Origin: Peptacetobacter hominis
GTDB taxonomy: Bacteria; Bacillota; Clostridia; Peptostreptococcales; Peptostreptococcaceae
Length of the DNA: 64,000 bases
Direction: 5' to 3'
Assembly (NCBI RefSeq): GCF_006861675.1
Contig: NZ_SGJB01000006.1
Coordinates: 52,293-116,292 of the forward strand
Shown: piece after piece, positions 36,595-44,739 of the stretch
Position numbering within the stretch: position 1 is the first letter of the stretch
Layout of the letters: each line of letters starts with the position of its first letter
Translations under genes and position numbers: made by a program
The notes under the pieces: model-generated
What the model saw: the letters and a program-made list of their open reading frames with translations, nothing else
What the model was told of the DNA's origin: nothing
The model's database searches: none

Positions 36595-36644
36595 GAATAA
36601 CAATTTTTATTTTTGTGTGTTTATGTTTGTTATTCTTCCTCCTT
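36595..36644 (-). promoter_or_regulatory. deoC leader: strong SD separated from ATG by hairpin
   Basis: AAGGAGGAA (36636-36644) is followed on the minus strand by a perfect 9-base inverted repeat (GAATAACAA, TTGTTATTC; loop 23 bases) and then the deoC start. If the stem forms, SD-to-ATG spacing falls from 53 to about 12 bases. The same repeat, or ATGTTTGT/ACAAACAT at 36624-36631 and 36661-36668, could instead be an operator. Confidence 0.45.
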
Positions 36645-36717
36645 GAATATAATTTATCATACAAACATACATTTGTAAACATTTTGTTTCATTTTCATAC
36701 ATATATCAATATATAAA

Positions 36718-36741
36718 AACCCGAAGTTAAAACCCCGGGTT
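36718..36741 (-). terminator. Terminator after small membrane-protein gene
   Basis: On the minus strand AACCCG and CGGGTT form the stem, followed by TTTTTATAT. Confidence 0.6.
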
Positions 36742-36758
36742 AATTCCATACTTCAATT

Positions 36759-37100
36759 TTATTTAACGTTGCTTTTCTTTTTTGTGTAATAAATCCGTAG
36801 TAATATATACGCTACTAATACAAGCAATATCGGTATCATCGCATTGCTGTACAATGAGTTTTTTATCTGATATAACATAGCTGTCGATACAAAAGCCAAC
36901 GGTGGCAGTGCTTTTACCAGACCGTATCCCATGCCAGTCAGCCTATCCATATAACTATATGAAATATAAAGAATCACACACGATATTATATACCCTGCAA
37001 CAAGTATATATGCATGGATTTTATCGTTACCAACAGTAAAATATATTAGTATCATAAATATAAGATAAAATAAAGCTTCACTAAAAATAGTTTTTTTCAT
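36759..37100 (-). CDS. Hypothetical membrane protein
   Basis: A 113-residue protein with three to four hydrophobic helices (FYLIFMILIYFTVG, AYILVAGYIISCVILYISYS, a middle LPPLAFVSTAMLY and MIPILLVLVAYILLRIYY) and a basic C-terminus. I recognise no family. The start has a reasonable GGGGGC SD. It is a single gene between terminators and does not overlap anything more convincing. Confidence 0.65.
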   Translation of the reverse strand: MKKTIFSEALFYLIFMILIYFTVGNDKIHAYILVAGYIISCVILYISYSYMDRLTGMGYGLVKALPPLAFVSTAMLYQIKNSLYSNAMIPILLVLVAYILLRIYYTKKKSNVK

Positions 37101-37248
37101 ACTAAAGCCCCCTTTATATATCTTTTTTTAAGAATATAATATAATAGAATACACTTCAATATTTATCCAATACTGTAACTATTTGTAATTTTAACAAAAA
37201 TGCCAATTAATACTATTTCTTATAATAAAAGCAATTTCTATAATAAAA

Positions 37249-37290
37249 AATGAACCTCAATTATTCTCTATTCAAATAACCGGGTTCATT
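37249..37290 (-). terminator. Terminator after deoR-type gene
   Basis: AATGAACC pairs with GGTTCATT across a loop of about 26 bases, followed on the minus strand by a T-run. The long loop lowers certainty. Confidence 0.6.
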
Positions 37291-37299
37291 TTATTATTT

Positions 37300-38058
37300 C
37301 TATACCAATATATAATTATCAGGAAGTTCTTCCTCCGATATATTTTCATCAACATTGCATATAACAGCATCAAAATCATCACTGCTGATAAAACTACAGA
37401 ATCCCTTTACACTAAGCTTTGACGAATCTGCAAGAAGATATTTTCTGACAGACAAGTTCATAGCCTTTTGCTTTACTGCCATTGTATCCATCTCAGCTGT
37501 ATATACAAGTTTTCTTTCTATATCTACTCCCGCACAACTTATAAATGCGTGATCAAAATTGAATTTTTCTATATCACTTAATGTTATCGGTCCTACAGAC
37601 ATATTGTATTCCGGAATATACTTTCCACCGATTACAAAAAGTTCTGCCTCGCTGTCATCAAACATATTTACTATAAGCTGGCTGTGAGTAACTATCTTCA
37701 CTTTTTTTCCTTTTATATATTTCAGTATTGGAACTATACTCGTTCCACCATCAAGAAATATACAGTCTCCATCTTTTACAAATTCAGATGCTCTTTTGGA
37801 TATTATATCTTTTTCTTTTGAGTATTCGATTCTTTCACTCATAGATTTTTCGTCTCTGTCAGATAAAATCATCTTCTGTTTTATGCTCTTTGCACCGCCA
37901 TGTACCCTTATAAGAAGGCCTTGTTTTTCAAGCTCCTCACAGTCTCTTCTTATTGTAGTTTCTGTAACACCCATACATTCTGACAGCTCTTTTGTAGATA
38001 TAAAACCTCTTTTATTGACAGATTCCACTATCCTTGAAAAACGCTCACTGGCTATCAA
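37300..38058 (-). CDS. DeoR family transcriptional regulator
   Basis: A 252-residue repressor. The N-terminal winged helix (KRGFISTKELSECMGVTETT, IRRDCEELEKQGLLIRVHGG) is followed by the sugar-phosphate-sensing DeoR C-terminal domain (KDGDCIFLDGGTSIVPILKY, then SCAGVDIERKLVYTAEMDT). The effector is probably a sugar phosphate. It starts 1 base after thiI ends, so it is probably transcribed with iscS-thiI; deoC, a bit downstream, is a plausible target. Confidence 0.92.
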   Translation of the reverse strand: MIASERFSRIVESVNKRGFISTKELSECMGVTETTIRRDCEELEKQGLLIRVHGGAKSIKQKMILSDRDEKSMSERIEYSKEKDIISKRASEFVKDGDCIFLDGGTSIVPILKYIKGKKVKIVTHSQLIVNMFDDSEAELFVIGGKYIPEYNMSVGPITLSDIEKFNFDHAFISCAGVDIERKLVYTAEMDTMAVKQKAMNLSVRKYLLADSSKLSVKGFCSFISSDDFDAVICNVDENISEEELPDNYILV

Positions 38059-38059
38059 T

Positions 38060-39235
38060 TTACTCGACCTCGCATACTATTGTTTCTATAGTTTCTATGG
38101 CTCTTTCAACAAGTCCCTCTATATCAAGTTTTTCTTCCGCCTTCTCTATTCTATCAAGTTTAGGCTTTGTTATAGGTTTTGGTGGTGCAAATACACTACA
38201 GCAATCCTCTTCCGGAACTATCGATATTTCATATGTACCTATCTCCTGAGCTATATCTATTATATCAGTCTTATCCATAGCTATAAGTGGTCTGAATACA
38301 GGAAGTGAACATACTGCATTTGTACAAGTAAGTCCGTATATAGTCTGTGATGCAACCTGACCTATACTCTCTCCTGTAACTATAGCCTGGCAACCTCTCT
38401 TCTCTGCCATCTTCTGAGTTATCATCATCATAAATCTTCTTGAGTGGATAGTAGTTTCCTCTCTATTAAGTTTCTCTGTTATTTCTTTTTCTATTTCAAG
38501 TATATTACAGCAGTGAACTTTTATAGGTCCACAATATCTTGAAAGAGTTCTTGCAAGATCAAGTACTTTTTCTCTTGATCTTTCACTTGTGAATGGATAT
38601 GTATGGAAATGTATACATTCTACATCCATACCTCTCTTTGCTATCATCCAAGTTGCAACTGGACTGTCTATTCCTCCTGATAAAAGAGACATTGCTTTTC
38701 CAGCTGTTCCCATAGGCATTCCGCCGTATCCTGGAACAGTATCTGCATATACCATTGTATTAAACTCTCTGTATTCACATCTTATTTTTACTTCAGGATT
38801 TTTTACATCAACCTTTATTCTATCCCCAAGTTTTGTAAGAAGATATCCACCGATATCTATACTCATCTGTGGAGAAGTAAGAGGCAGTGATTTATCTCCT
38901 CTTCTAGATTCAACCTTGAAAGTTTTACATCCCTCTTCTATTTTCTTCTCTAGAAGTTTTTCGGCAGTCTGTTTAAGCACATCGTAATCCTTGTCAGCCT
39001 TTATACCAGGACATACTCCTACTATCCCGAATACTTTTCTTGTTTCTTCCATTACTTCTTCGTAGTTTTCATCATTTACATCTATATATATTCTTCCGTA
39101 CTCTTTATATACATTGTATTCACCAAGCGGTTTAAGCATATTTTTTATGTTTTTTATAAGCTTGTTTTCAAAAAGATATCTGTTTTTTCCCTTTACTCCT
39201 ATTTCACCGTATTTTACTATAAGTATGTTATACAC
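38060..39235 (-). CDS. thiI: tRNA 4-thiouridine synthase ThiI
   Basis: A 391-residue enzyme for s4U8 in tRNA. N-terminal ferredoxin-like/THUMP domains are followed by the PP-loop SGGIDS at 186-191 and the ATP-pyrophosphatase domain. There is no C-terminal rhodanese domain, so it is the short Firmicute form and would take sulfur from a dedicated desulfurase. That fits the iscS-like gene directly upstream (15-base gap). Confidence 0.96.
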   Translation of the reverse strand: MYNILIVKYGEIGVKGKNRYLFENKLIKNIKNMLKPLGEYNVYKEYGRIYIDVNDENYEEVMEETRKVFGIVGVCPGIKADKDYDVLKQTAEKLLEKKIEEGCKTFKVESRRGDKSLPLTSPQMSIDIGGYLLTKLGDRIKVDVKNPEVKIRCEYREFNTMVYADTVPGYGGMPMGTAGKAMSLLSGGIDSPVATWMIAKRGMDVECIHFHTYPFTSERSREKVLDLARTLSRYCGPIKVHCCNILEIEKEITEKLNREETTIHSRRFMMMITQKMAEKRGCQAIVTGESIGQVASQTIYGLTCTNAVCSLPVFRPLIAMDKTDIIDIAQEIGTYEISIVPEEDCCSVFAPPKPITKPKLDRIEKAEEKLDIEGLVERAIETIETIVCEVE

Positions 39236-39250
39236 AATTGCACCTCTTTC

Positions 39251-40405
39251 CTATTTTCTAAGTCTTATTATACTTCTAAGTTCATCCACAGATTCACATA
39301 ATATATCAACAGCATTTTTTATTTCCTCATCTGCGTTCATTTCAGATATACTGAATCTTATCGCTCCCTCTATCTCATCCTGAGAAAGCCTCATAGCATT
39401 AAGGACATGACTTCCTTTTTTCTTTGATGAGCAGGCCGATCCTGTGGATACATATACATTTTTCTGTTCAAGATAATGTAAAAGCACTTCTCCTCTTATA
39501 TCTTCAAATGAAATATTTAATATATGGCATACTCCATTTTCAGGAGAGTTTATTTTTAATCCATCTATTTTTTCCTCTATAAGTTCTTTTAATAGATTTC
39601 TCTTTCTCTCCATTTCTGATATATGACCTTTAAGGTCTGCAAATGTAATCTCTACAGCCTTTCCAAGACCATATATTCCAGGTGTATTTTCTGTTCCGGA
39701 TCTAAGATTGGATTCCTGACCTCCACCTGTTACAAGAGGATTTATTCTTACTCCATCTTTTATATACATAAACCCTATTCCTTTTGGTCCATGTAACTTA
39801 TGTCCACTTACACTCATAAAATCTATACCTAATGAAGGTACCTTTATATCCAGCTTTCCATATGCCTGTACCGCATCTGTATGGAAAATTATCTCATTGT
39901 CAAACTCTTTAACTATATTTACAAGTTTTTTTATAGGCTGTACAGAACCTACTTCATTGTTTACATACATTATACTTACAAGTAACGTATCTTCAGAAAG
40001 ACTGTTTCTAAGTTCATCCTCTGATATCATACCTTTTTCATCTACCTCGAGATATGTCACTTTATATCCTTTTTTTTCAAGGTATTCAAGTGTGTTAAGC
40101 ACAGATGGATGCTCTATCTTTGTGGATATTATATGTTTTTTTCTTTTACCATAAATTTCAGCACAGCTTCTTAGAACTGTATTATTACTTTCTGTTCCGC
40201 CCGAAGTAAATATTATTTCCTTCTCCTTCGCTCCTATTGTTCTGGCTATATTTCTTCTTATATCTTTTATATCTTTTTCTATTTCAAGTCCTTTTCTGTG
40301 AGCTGCAGACGGATTCCCATATTTTTCTGTAAGAGATTTTATCATTATATCGACAACTTCCGGGTATGGTTTGGTAGTTGCACTATTATCAAGATACATC
40401 TCCAT
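39251..40405 (-). CDS. iscS: Cysteine desulfurase (IscS/NifS type)
   Basis: A 384-residue PLP enzyme that releases sulfur from cysteine as a persulfide. The PLP lysine is K203 (SGHKLHGPKG), the conserved HTDAVQ is at about 175-180, and the active Cys is C325 (TGSACSSKKKGSH). No scaffold gene (iscU/sufU) is adjacent; pairing with thiI suggests it serves tRNA thiolation. AGGTGATATAA precedes the ATG. Confidence 0.95.
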   Translation of the reverse strand: MEMYLDNSATTKPYPEVVDIMIKSLTEKYGNPSAAHRKGLEIEKDIKDIRRNIARTIGAKEKEIIFTSGGTESNNTVLRSCAEIYGKRKKHIISTKIEHPSVLNTLEYLEKKGYKVTYLEVDEKGMISEDELRNSLSEDTLLVSIMYVNNEVGSVQPIKKLVNIVKEFDNEIIFHTDAVQAYGKLDIKVPSLGIDFMSVSGHKLHGPKGIGFMYIKDGVRINPLVTGGGQESNLRSGTENTPGIYGLGKAVEITFADLKGHISEMERKRNLLKELIEEKIDGLKINSPENGVCHILNISFEDIRGEVLLHYLEQKNVYVSTGSACSSKKKGSHVLNAMRLSQDEIEGAIRFSISEMNADEEIKNAVDILCESVDELRSIIRLRK

Positions 40406-40587
40406 TTATATCACCTGCTTTTCATCGTATTTTATACATATCTATATATTATATCATCTTTTTATTCTATTTTTAATATATACATCCTAAATTTAACTAT
40501 TTATATATTTTCAAAATTGATAATCTTTATCTATTATATCTACAAATAAAATATTTTTATTGATGATATCATTTCATAAAAAACGTA

Positions 40588-40616
40588 TTGCTTTTTATTT
40601 TGTATTTTATTATAAT
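40588..40616 (+). promoter_or_regulatory. Promoter of the small RNA gene
   Basis: -35 TTGCTT (40588-40593), exact 17-base spacer, perfect -10 TATAAT (40611-40616). No open reading frame follows; a structured region ending in a terminator does. Confidence 0.65.
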
Positions 40617-40621
40617 GAGAT

Positions 40622-40769
40622 TGAGGTTATCCCCCTGGTAACCCCAATTAGTTAATATATCTATTCCCAGTATCCTTTATCAGGATATATTTTATGTTTA
40701 TTAACTTTTTCAGTCGCAATTACGGAAGTTGTGACACAAAAAAGGAGCTTACCCCGAGCTCCTTTTTTT
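40622..40769 (+). ncRNA. Candidate trans-acting small RNA with C-rich loops
   Basis: About 148 bases between a good promoter and a strong terminator on the plus strand. It can form: stem 1, 40621-40629 with 40639-40647 (8 of 9 pairs, loop TCCCCCTGG); stem 2, 40650-40657 with 40699-40706 (8 pairs) enclosing stem 3, 40671-40676 with 40682-40687; stem 4, 40713-40719 with 40729-40735 (loop TTACGGAAG); and the terminator GGAGCT-TACCCCG-AGCTCC plus seven T. The C-rich loops could pair with GGGGG/GGAGG ribosome binding sites. It contains no sizeable ORF and does not look like 6S, SRP, tmRNA or RNase P RNA. The rest of 40406-40896 is AT-rich and without a gene. Confidence 0.65.
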
Positions 40770-40837
40770 GCGTCCATTATTATATGCATATTAAATTCTT
40801 ATTTAACTTGGATATAATTTTTTCATGTACAGCAAAA

Positions 40838-40857
40838 CAGAGGGAATTATCCCTCTG
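40838..40857 (-). terminator. Terminator of the amino-acid ABC transporter operon
   Basis: A perfect 8-bp stem (CAGAGGGA against TCCCTCTG, 4-base loop) followed by TTTTGC on the minus strand, 40 bases past the ATPase gene. Confidence 0.8.
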
Positions 40858-40896
40858 CAAATATATAAAACCTGTTTAAGTCTGGTAACTTTTTTA

Positions 40897-41631
40897 TTAT
40901 ATAAGAACTTTAGCAAAGAAATCCTTTGTTCTATCATTTTTAGGGTTATTGAATACTTCTTCTGGAGTACCTTCTTCAAGTATTTTTCCATCATCGACAA
41001 ATATTACTCTATCCGCAACTTCTTTTGCAAATCCCATCTCGTGAGTAACTATTGCCATTGTCATTCCCTCTTCAGCAAGCTCTTTTATAACATCAAGAAC
41101 TTCTTTTACCATTTCAGGGTCAAGTGCTGATGTAGGTTCGTCAAATAGCATCATATCCGGTTCCATAGCAAGTGCTCTTGCTATTGCTATTCTCTGTTTC
41201 TGTCCACCTGAAAGCTGTGCCGGATAAGTATCTTTTTTATCAAGAAGACCTACCCTTTTTAAAAGCTGTTCAGCTTTTTTATTTGCTTCATCAACTGTCA
41301 TTTTCTTAAGTGTAACAGGTGCCAGTGTTATATTTTCAAGTATTGTCTTGTGTGGGAATAGATGGAAGTTCTGAAATACCATTCCTATTTTCTGTCTTAC
41401 TTCATCTATATCAGTGGATTTATCTACAAGACTTTTTCCCTCAAATATTACATCCCCACTTGTTGGTGTTTCAAGAAGGTTCATACATCTTAGAACTGTA
41501 CTCTTTCCAGATCCACTAGGACCTATTATTACAAGTATTTCACCTTTTTCTATCTCAAGGTCTATTCCCTTAAGTACCTTATGATTTCCAAATGATTTTT
41601 CCAGATTTTTTAATGTTATCATAAATATCAC
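40897..41631 (-). CDS. Amino-acid ABC transporter ATPase
   Basis: A 244-residue ATPase of the polar amino-acid (GlnQ/ArtP/HisP) class. Walker [10 protein letters not shown] is at 37-45, the Q loop is [11 protein letters not shown], the signature LSGGQKQR and Walker [15 protein letters not shown]. The listed start is a GTG behind GAGGAG; the ATG three codons later is an alternative. It is the last gene of the transporter operon. Regulatory features upstream point to arginine as the likely substrate. Confidence 0.94.
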   Translation of the reverse strand: MIFMITLKNLEKSFGNHKVLKGIDLEIEKGEILVIIGPSGSGKSTVLRCMNLLETPTSGDVIFEGKSLVDKSTDIDEVRQKIGMVFQNFHLFPHKTILENITLAPVTLKKMTVDEANKKAEQLLKRVGLLDKKDTYPAQLSGGQKQRIAIARALAMEPDMMLFDEPTSALDPEMVKEVLDVIKELAEEGMTMAIVTHEMGFAKEVADRVIFVDDGKILEEGTPEEVFNNPKNDRTKDFFAKVLI

Positions 41632-41651
41632 TTAACTCCTCTCTTTTGTAA

Positions 41652-42323
41652 CTAGTTAGAGGCCGCCATTTTCTTTTCAAGAAGTCCGACAAGTTTTGAA
41701 AGTGCAAATGTCAGTACAAAGTATATTGCAGCCGCAAATAGATATGGTCCAAAACTGTCATATGTAGCATTCTTAACTGTATTAGCTGTGAACATTATAT
41801 CTATTACACCTATGAATGAAAGTATTGCTGACTCTTTTACAAGCGCAACGAACTCATTCGCAAGTGATGGAAGTATGTTTTTTATTGCCTGTGGCACTAT
41901 TACATATCTCATTGTAGCCCAGTAATTAAGTCCAAGAGATCTACTCGCTTCCATCTGTCCTTTGTCAACTGACTGTATTCCAGATCTCATTATTTCTGCT
42001 ATGTATGCACCTGAATTTATAGAAAGTGCAAATGAACCTGCTATAAAATCACTAGGTATACCAAATATACTTGGGAAGTTTATCCCTATCTGAGGCAGTC
42101 CATAGTATATGATAGAAAGCTGTACAAGAAGTGGTGTATCACGTATAACCTCTACATATACACTAGATAATACCTTGAATATCTTATTATTTGAAAGTTT
42201 TCCAAGACAAAGTATAAGTCCTATTATAAACCCGAAGAAAAGGGCTATAAAAGATACTTCTATTGTCGTCATTGTAGACTTTATAAAAGTCGGTAAATAT
42301 GGTCCTATAAAATCAAAACTCAT
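41652..42323 (-). CDS. Amino-acid ABC transporter permease
   Basis: A 223-residue permease of the His/Glu/Gln/Arg family, with about five helices and the EAA loop MEASRSLGLNYWATMRYVIVP. VIRDTPLLVQLSIIYYGLPQ is the characteristic loop of this family. One permease gene implies a homodimer. It lies between the second binding protein and the ATPase. Confidence 0.94.
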   Translation of the reverse strand: MSFDFIGPYLPTFIKSTMTTIEVSFIALFFGFIIGLILCLGKLSNNKIFKVLSSVYVEVIRDTPLLVQLSIIYYGLPQIGINFPSIFGIPSDFIAGSFALSINSGAYIAEIMRSGIQSVDKGQMEASRSLGLNYWATMRYVIVPQAIKNILPSLANEFVALVKESAILSFIGVIDIMFTANTVKNATYDSFGPYLFAAAIYFVLTFALSKLVGLLEKKMAASN

Positions 42324-42358
42324 GTGTTAATCTCCTCTCCAAGTTACAAGAGAAATTC

Positions 42359-43171
42359 CTATTCAGCCGCAAGAGCTGTATTTTCTTCAAGTGATTTATT
42401 TAATCCATCGGCTTTGAACTGCTCTATAACTTTGTTTATTAATTCTAAATATGCTTTATTATTTCCTTTATTTACTGCAACTGCCATACTTTCTTCAGTT
42501 TCACTTTCTGGAAGTTCATATGCTGATAATGCTATTCCATCTATCTGATTTACGTTTATCATACCAACTGTATCATTTACTATGACACCGTCAACATTTC
42601 CGTTTTTAAGTTCTGCCATAGCATCTGGTATAGCTTCAAGTGCCTTGAATGAAGTGCATCCTAAACCTGTTACATATGTTTCCTGTAGAGAACCTTTCTG
42701 TACTGCAAGTTTCATATTTTTTACATCTTCATCTGATTTTGTAGTGTTTTCATCACCTTTTCTTACTACAAGAACGTTGTGTCCAGTGTAGTATATATCA
42801 GAGAAATCAACCTGTTTTTCTCTTTCTGGAGTTGGAGACATTCCTGATATTACCATATCGACTTTATCAGCTTTTAGAGAATCTACAAGTCCGCTGAATG
42901 CCATTTCCTTAAATTCAACCTCTACTCCGGCTTCTTCAGCTATAGCCTTTGCAAGGTCTGCATCGACACCTACTATTTCATCTGTACCTCCAGCTGTACT
43001 GTGGAATTCAAATGGAGGGTAATCAGCTGACATACCTACTACAAGTTTTCCACTTTCTTTTATCTGATCAAGTTTTTCGGCAGACTCTGTATCATTTCCG
43101 CCACTGCATGCAACCATGCTCATTGATAATAAAACTGCCATACCTATACCCATTAGTTTCTTCATTTTCAT
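42359..43171 (-). CDS. Amino-acid ABC substrate-binding lipoprotein (second copy)
   Basis: A 270-residue lipoprotein (signal ending MVACSGG) of the family 3 solute-binding group: LVVGMSADYPPFEFHS, VGVDADLAKAIAEEAGVEVE, MVISGMSPTPEREKQVDFSD and AVQKGSLQETYV. It is closely similar to the preceding gene, so the two arose by tandem duplication. Two receptors sharing one permease can give different affinity or specificity. Confidence 0.94.
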   Translation of the reverse strand: MKMKKLMGIGMAVLLSMSMVACSGGNDTESAEKLDQIKESGKLVVGMSADYPPFEFHSTAGGTDEIVGVDADLAKAIAEEAGVEVEFKEMAFSGLVDSLKADKVDMVISGMSPTPEREKQVDFSDIYYTGHNVLVVRKGDENTTKSDEDVKNMKLAVQKGSLQETYVTGLGCTSFKALEAIPDAMAELKNGNVDGVIVNDTVGMINVNQIDGIALSAYELPESETEESMAVAVNKGNNKAYLELINKVIEQFKADGLNKSLEENTALAAE

Positions 43172-43226
43172 AATAAAATTTCTCCCTTCATCCTATTTGA
43201 ATTCCTCACCAGCTACAGTCCTGCAG

Positions 43227-43247
43227 TCAGGGGATTAAGCTCCCTGA
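43227..43247 (-). promoter_or_regulatory. Hairpin at the end of the first binding-protein gene
   Basis: TCAGGG and CCCTGA form a stem around the stop codon region. No T-run follows, so it is more likely an mRNA stabiliser or processing site giving surplus binding protein than a full terminator. Confidence 0.45.
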
Positions 43248-44059
43248 GTTGCAAGATCTATATTATTCTGTAATGATTTTTCAAAATCGTTAGCTTTGAA
43301 GTCATTTACAACTTTGTTTATTACTTCAAGGAATTCAGCATTATCATCTTTTTTGTTTATTGCTGCTGCCATACCTTCTTCTGAATTAGAGCTGTCTAGT
43401 TTGAAATTAGCTTCTACTATTCCACCCATTTCCTGCATACTTAAAAGACCAACTGTATCATTTACAACTACTGCATCAACATTACCGTTTTTAAGTTCTG
43501 TCATAACATCTGGGATAGCCTGTAGAGATTTTATAGATTCACATCCAAGTTCCTGTACGAAACCTTCCTGTATAGAACCTTTCTGTACTGCTATTTTCAT
43601 TCCTTTTAACTGATCAAGAGATGTTATAGAATCTTCTTTTCCTTCCTGAACTGCTATTATATTTTTACCTACATAGTATAAATCAGAGAAGTCAACATTT
43701 TTCTCTCTTTCAGGTGTTGGTGACATTCCTGATAGTATAATGTCTATTTTGTCTGCGTTAAGAGCACCTATAAGTCCGTCAAATGACATTTCCTTAAATT
43801 CAACTTCTACTCCTATCTCTTCAGCTATTTTAGCTGCAAGGTCTGCATCGACACCTACTATCTTATCTTCACCATCTACTGTTGAATGGAATTCAAATGG
43901 AGGATATTCTGCTGATAAACCTACAACAAGTTTTCCGCTTTCTTTTACTGCTTCAAGTTTGTTTGCTGCTTCAGTTTCTTCTCCTCCTGAGCTACATGCT
44001 ACCATTCCTAACGATAATATTGCTGCCATTCCTAATCCTAATAATTTTTTCATTTTCAT
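43235..44059 (-). CDS. Amino-acid ABC substrate-binding lipoprotein (first copy)
   Basis: A 274-residue lipoprotein (signal ending MVACSSGG) of the family 3 solute-binding group: LVVGLSAEYPPFEFHS, VGVDADLAAKIAEEIGVEVE, IILSGMSPTPEREKNVDFSD. The ATG at 44059 follows AAAGGAGTG and is preferred over 44068. It is the first gene of the operon controlled by the T-box. The likely ligand is arginine or another basic amino acid, inferred from the leader. Confidence 0.94.
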   Translation of the reverse strand: MKMKKLLGLGMAAILSLGMVACSSGGEETEAANKLEAVKESGKLVVGLSAEYPPFEFHSTVDGEDKIVGVDADLAAKIAEEIGVEVEFKEMSFDGLIGALNADKIDIILSGMSPTPEREKNVDFSDLYYVGKNIIAVQEGKEDSITSLDQLKGMKIAVQKGSIQEGFVQELGCESIKSLQAIPDVMTELKNGNVDAVVVNDTVGLLSMQEMGGIVEANFKLDSSNSEEGMAAAINKKDDNAEFLEVINKVVNDFKANDFEKSLQNNIDLATQGA

Positions 44060-44130
44060 AGTAAACACTCCTTTTTTAGTTTTTTTCCTTTTTTTAGTTT
44101 TGTTTTTAGTTTTTTGGTATATTGGTAGTT

Positions 44131-44157
44131 TTATCGTCTAAACGACTTAAATCTCAT
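44131..44157 (-). CDS. Arg-rich micro-ORF (possible leader peptide)
   Basis: An 8-residue ORF, MRFKSFRR then TAA, with AAAGGA five bases before its ATG, located between the T-box and the first transporter gene. Three of eight codons are Arg (AGA, AGA and the rare CGA). It could be a ribosome-stalling leader for Arg starvation. The ORF is very short and may be chance. Confidence 0.35.
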   Translation of the reverse strand: MRFKSFRR

Positions 44158-44200
44158 TATTTCCTTTAGTTTGAATTTTCTAAAAATGGATTTTGCGAAT

Positions 44201-44566
44201 AAAAAAACTCCTAGCCTTTAGACTAAGAGACGAATCGACCGCGTTACCACTCTTATTGGAGATTTTTACTTTCATTAATTATAATCTCTATGATAGCCCT
44301 CTAGTAATATCGCTTCAATAAAAAAAGCCTCTTAGCCCGAAGACCAAGAGACGAATTAACCGCGTTACCACTCTTATTGATAAGTAAAAACCTACCCTCT
44401 CAAACCCTTAAGGCGGGAAACCTACTACCATACTAATTTCCGGTAGTCTCCTCTAAAGCTCTCTTCACACTGTACTTTGTTACTGGACTCACACCATTCT
44501 CCAGCTCGCTGAAACTCCATTCAGGCTACTCTCTTTTTCATTGGATTTATATCTCGTTCAGTTGAT
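44201..44566 (-). ncRNA. T-box leader with a second antiterminator module
   Basis: Minus-strand leader RNA. Stem I has AGTA at 44527-44530 and the conserved GAGCTGG...GAGTCCAG segment at 44483-44507. The best-placed specifier is AGA (Arg) at 44460-44462; GAG or GAA (Glu) are less likely. The T-box TGGTAACGCGG is at 44360-44370, followed by terminator 1 at 44320-44352. A second T-box TGGTAACGCGG is at 44239-44249 with terminator 2 at 44201-44229, but without its own stem I. TGGT implies a tRNA ending ACCA. It controls the amino-acid transporter operon. Confidence 0.93.
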
Positions 44567-44572
44567 GATTTT

Positions 44573-44601
44573 ATTATACGCATATCGAAATATTTTGTCA
44601 A
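44573..44601 (-). promoter_or_regulatory. Consensus sigma-A promoter of the T-box operon
   Basis: Perfect -35 TTGACA (44596-44601), 17-base spacer and perfect -10 TATAAT (44573-44578), placing the RNA start near 44566, just before the T-box. Full strength with control left to attenuation is typical for T-box genes. The rest of 44602-44739 is AT-rich with only a weak hairpin. Confidence 0.92.
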
Positions 44602-44739
44602 CATATTTTTTGAAGTTTTTTTAATTTTTTCAAAAATGCAAAAAACTTCGGTTTCAAAATCGTTTTCAGGACATTATAAAATCAAAAATCTATATTTTAT
44701 CCAATACCAGTCTATATGACATATGAACTAACTATTTTT

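Noticed and set aside
40622..40769. Small RNA region considered as 6S RNA, SRP RNA or a riboswitch
   Set aside because: It has no closing stem with a central bubble, no SRP tetraloop pattern and no plus-strand gene downstream to control. I kept it as an unassigned RNA.
44602..44655. Inverted repeat GAAGTTTTTT...AAAAAACTTC downstream of the helicase gene, considered as a terminator
   Set aside because: The stem is almost pure A/T, the loop is long and no T-run follows, so I did not list it.
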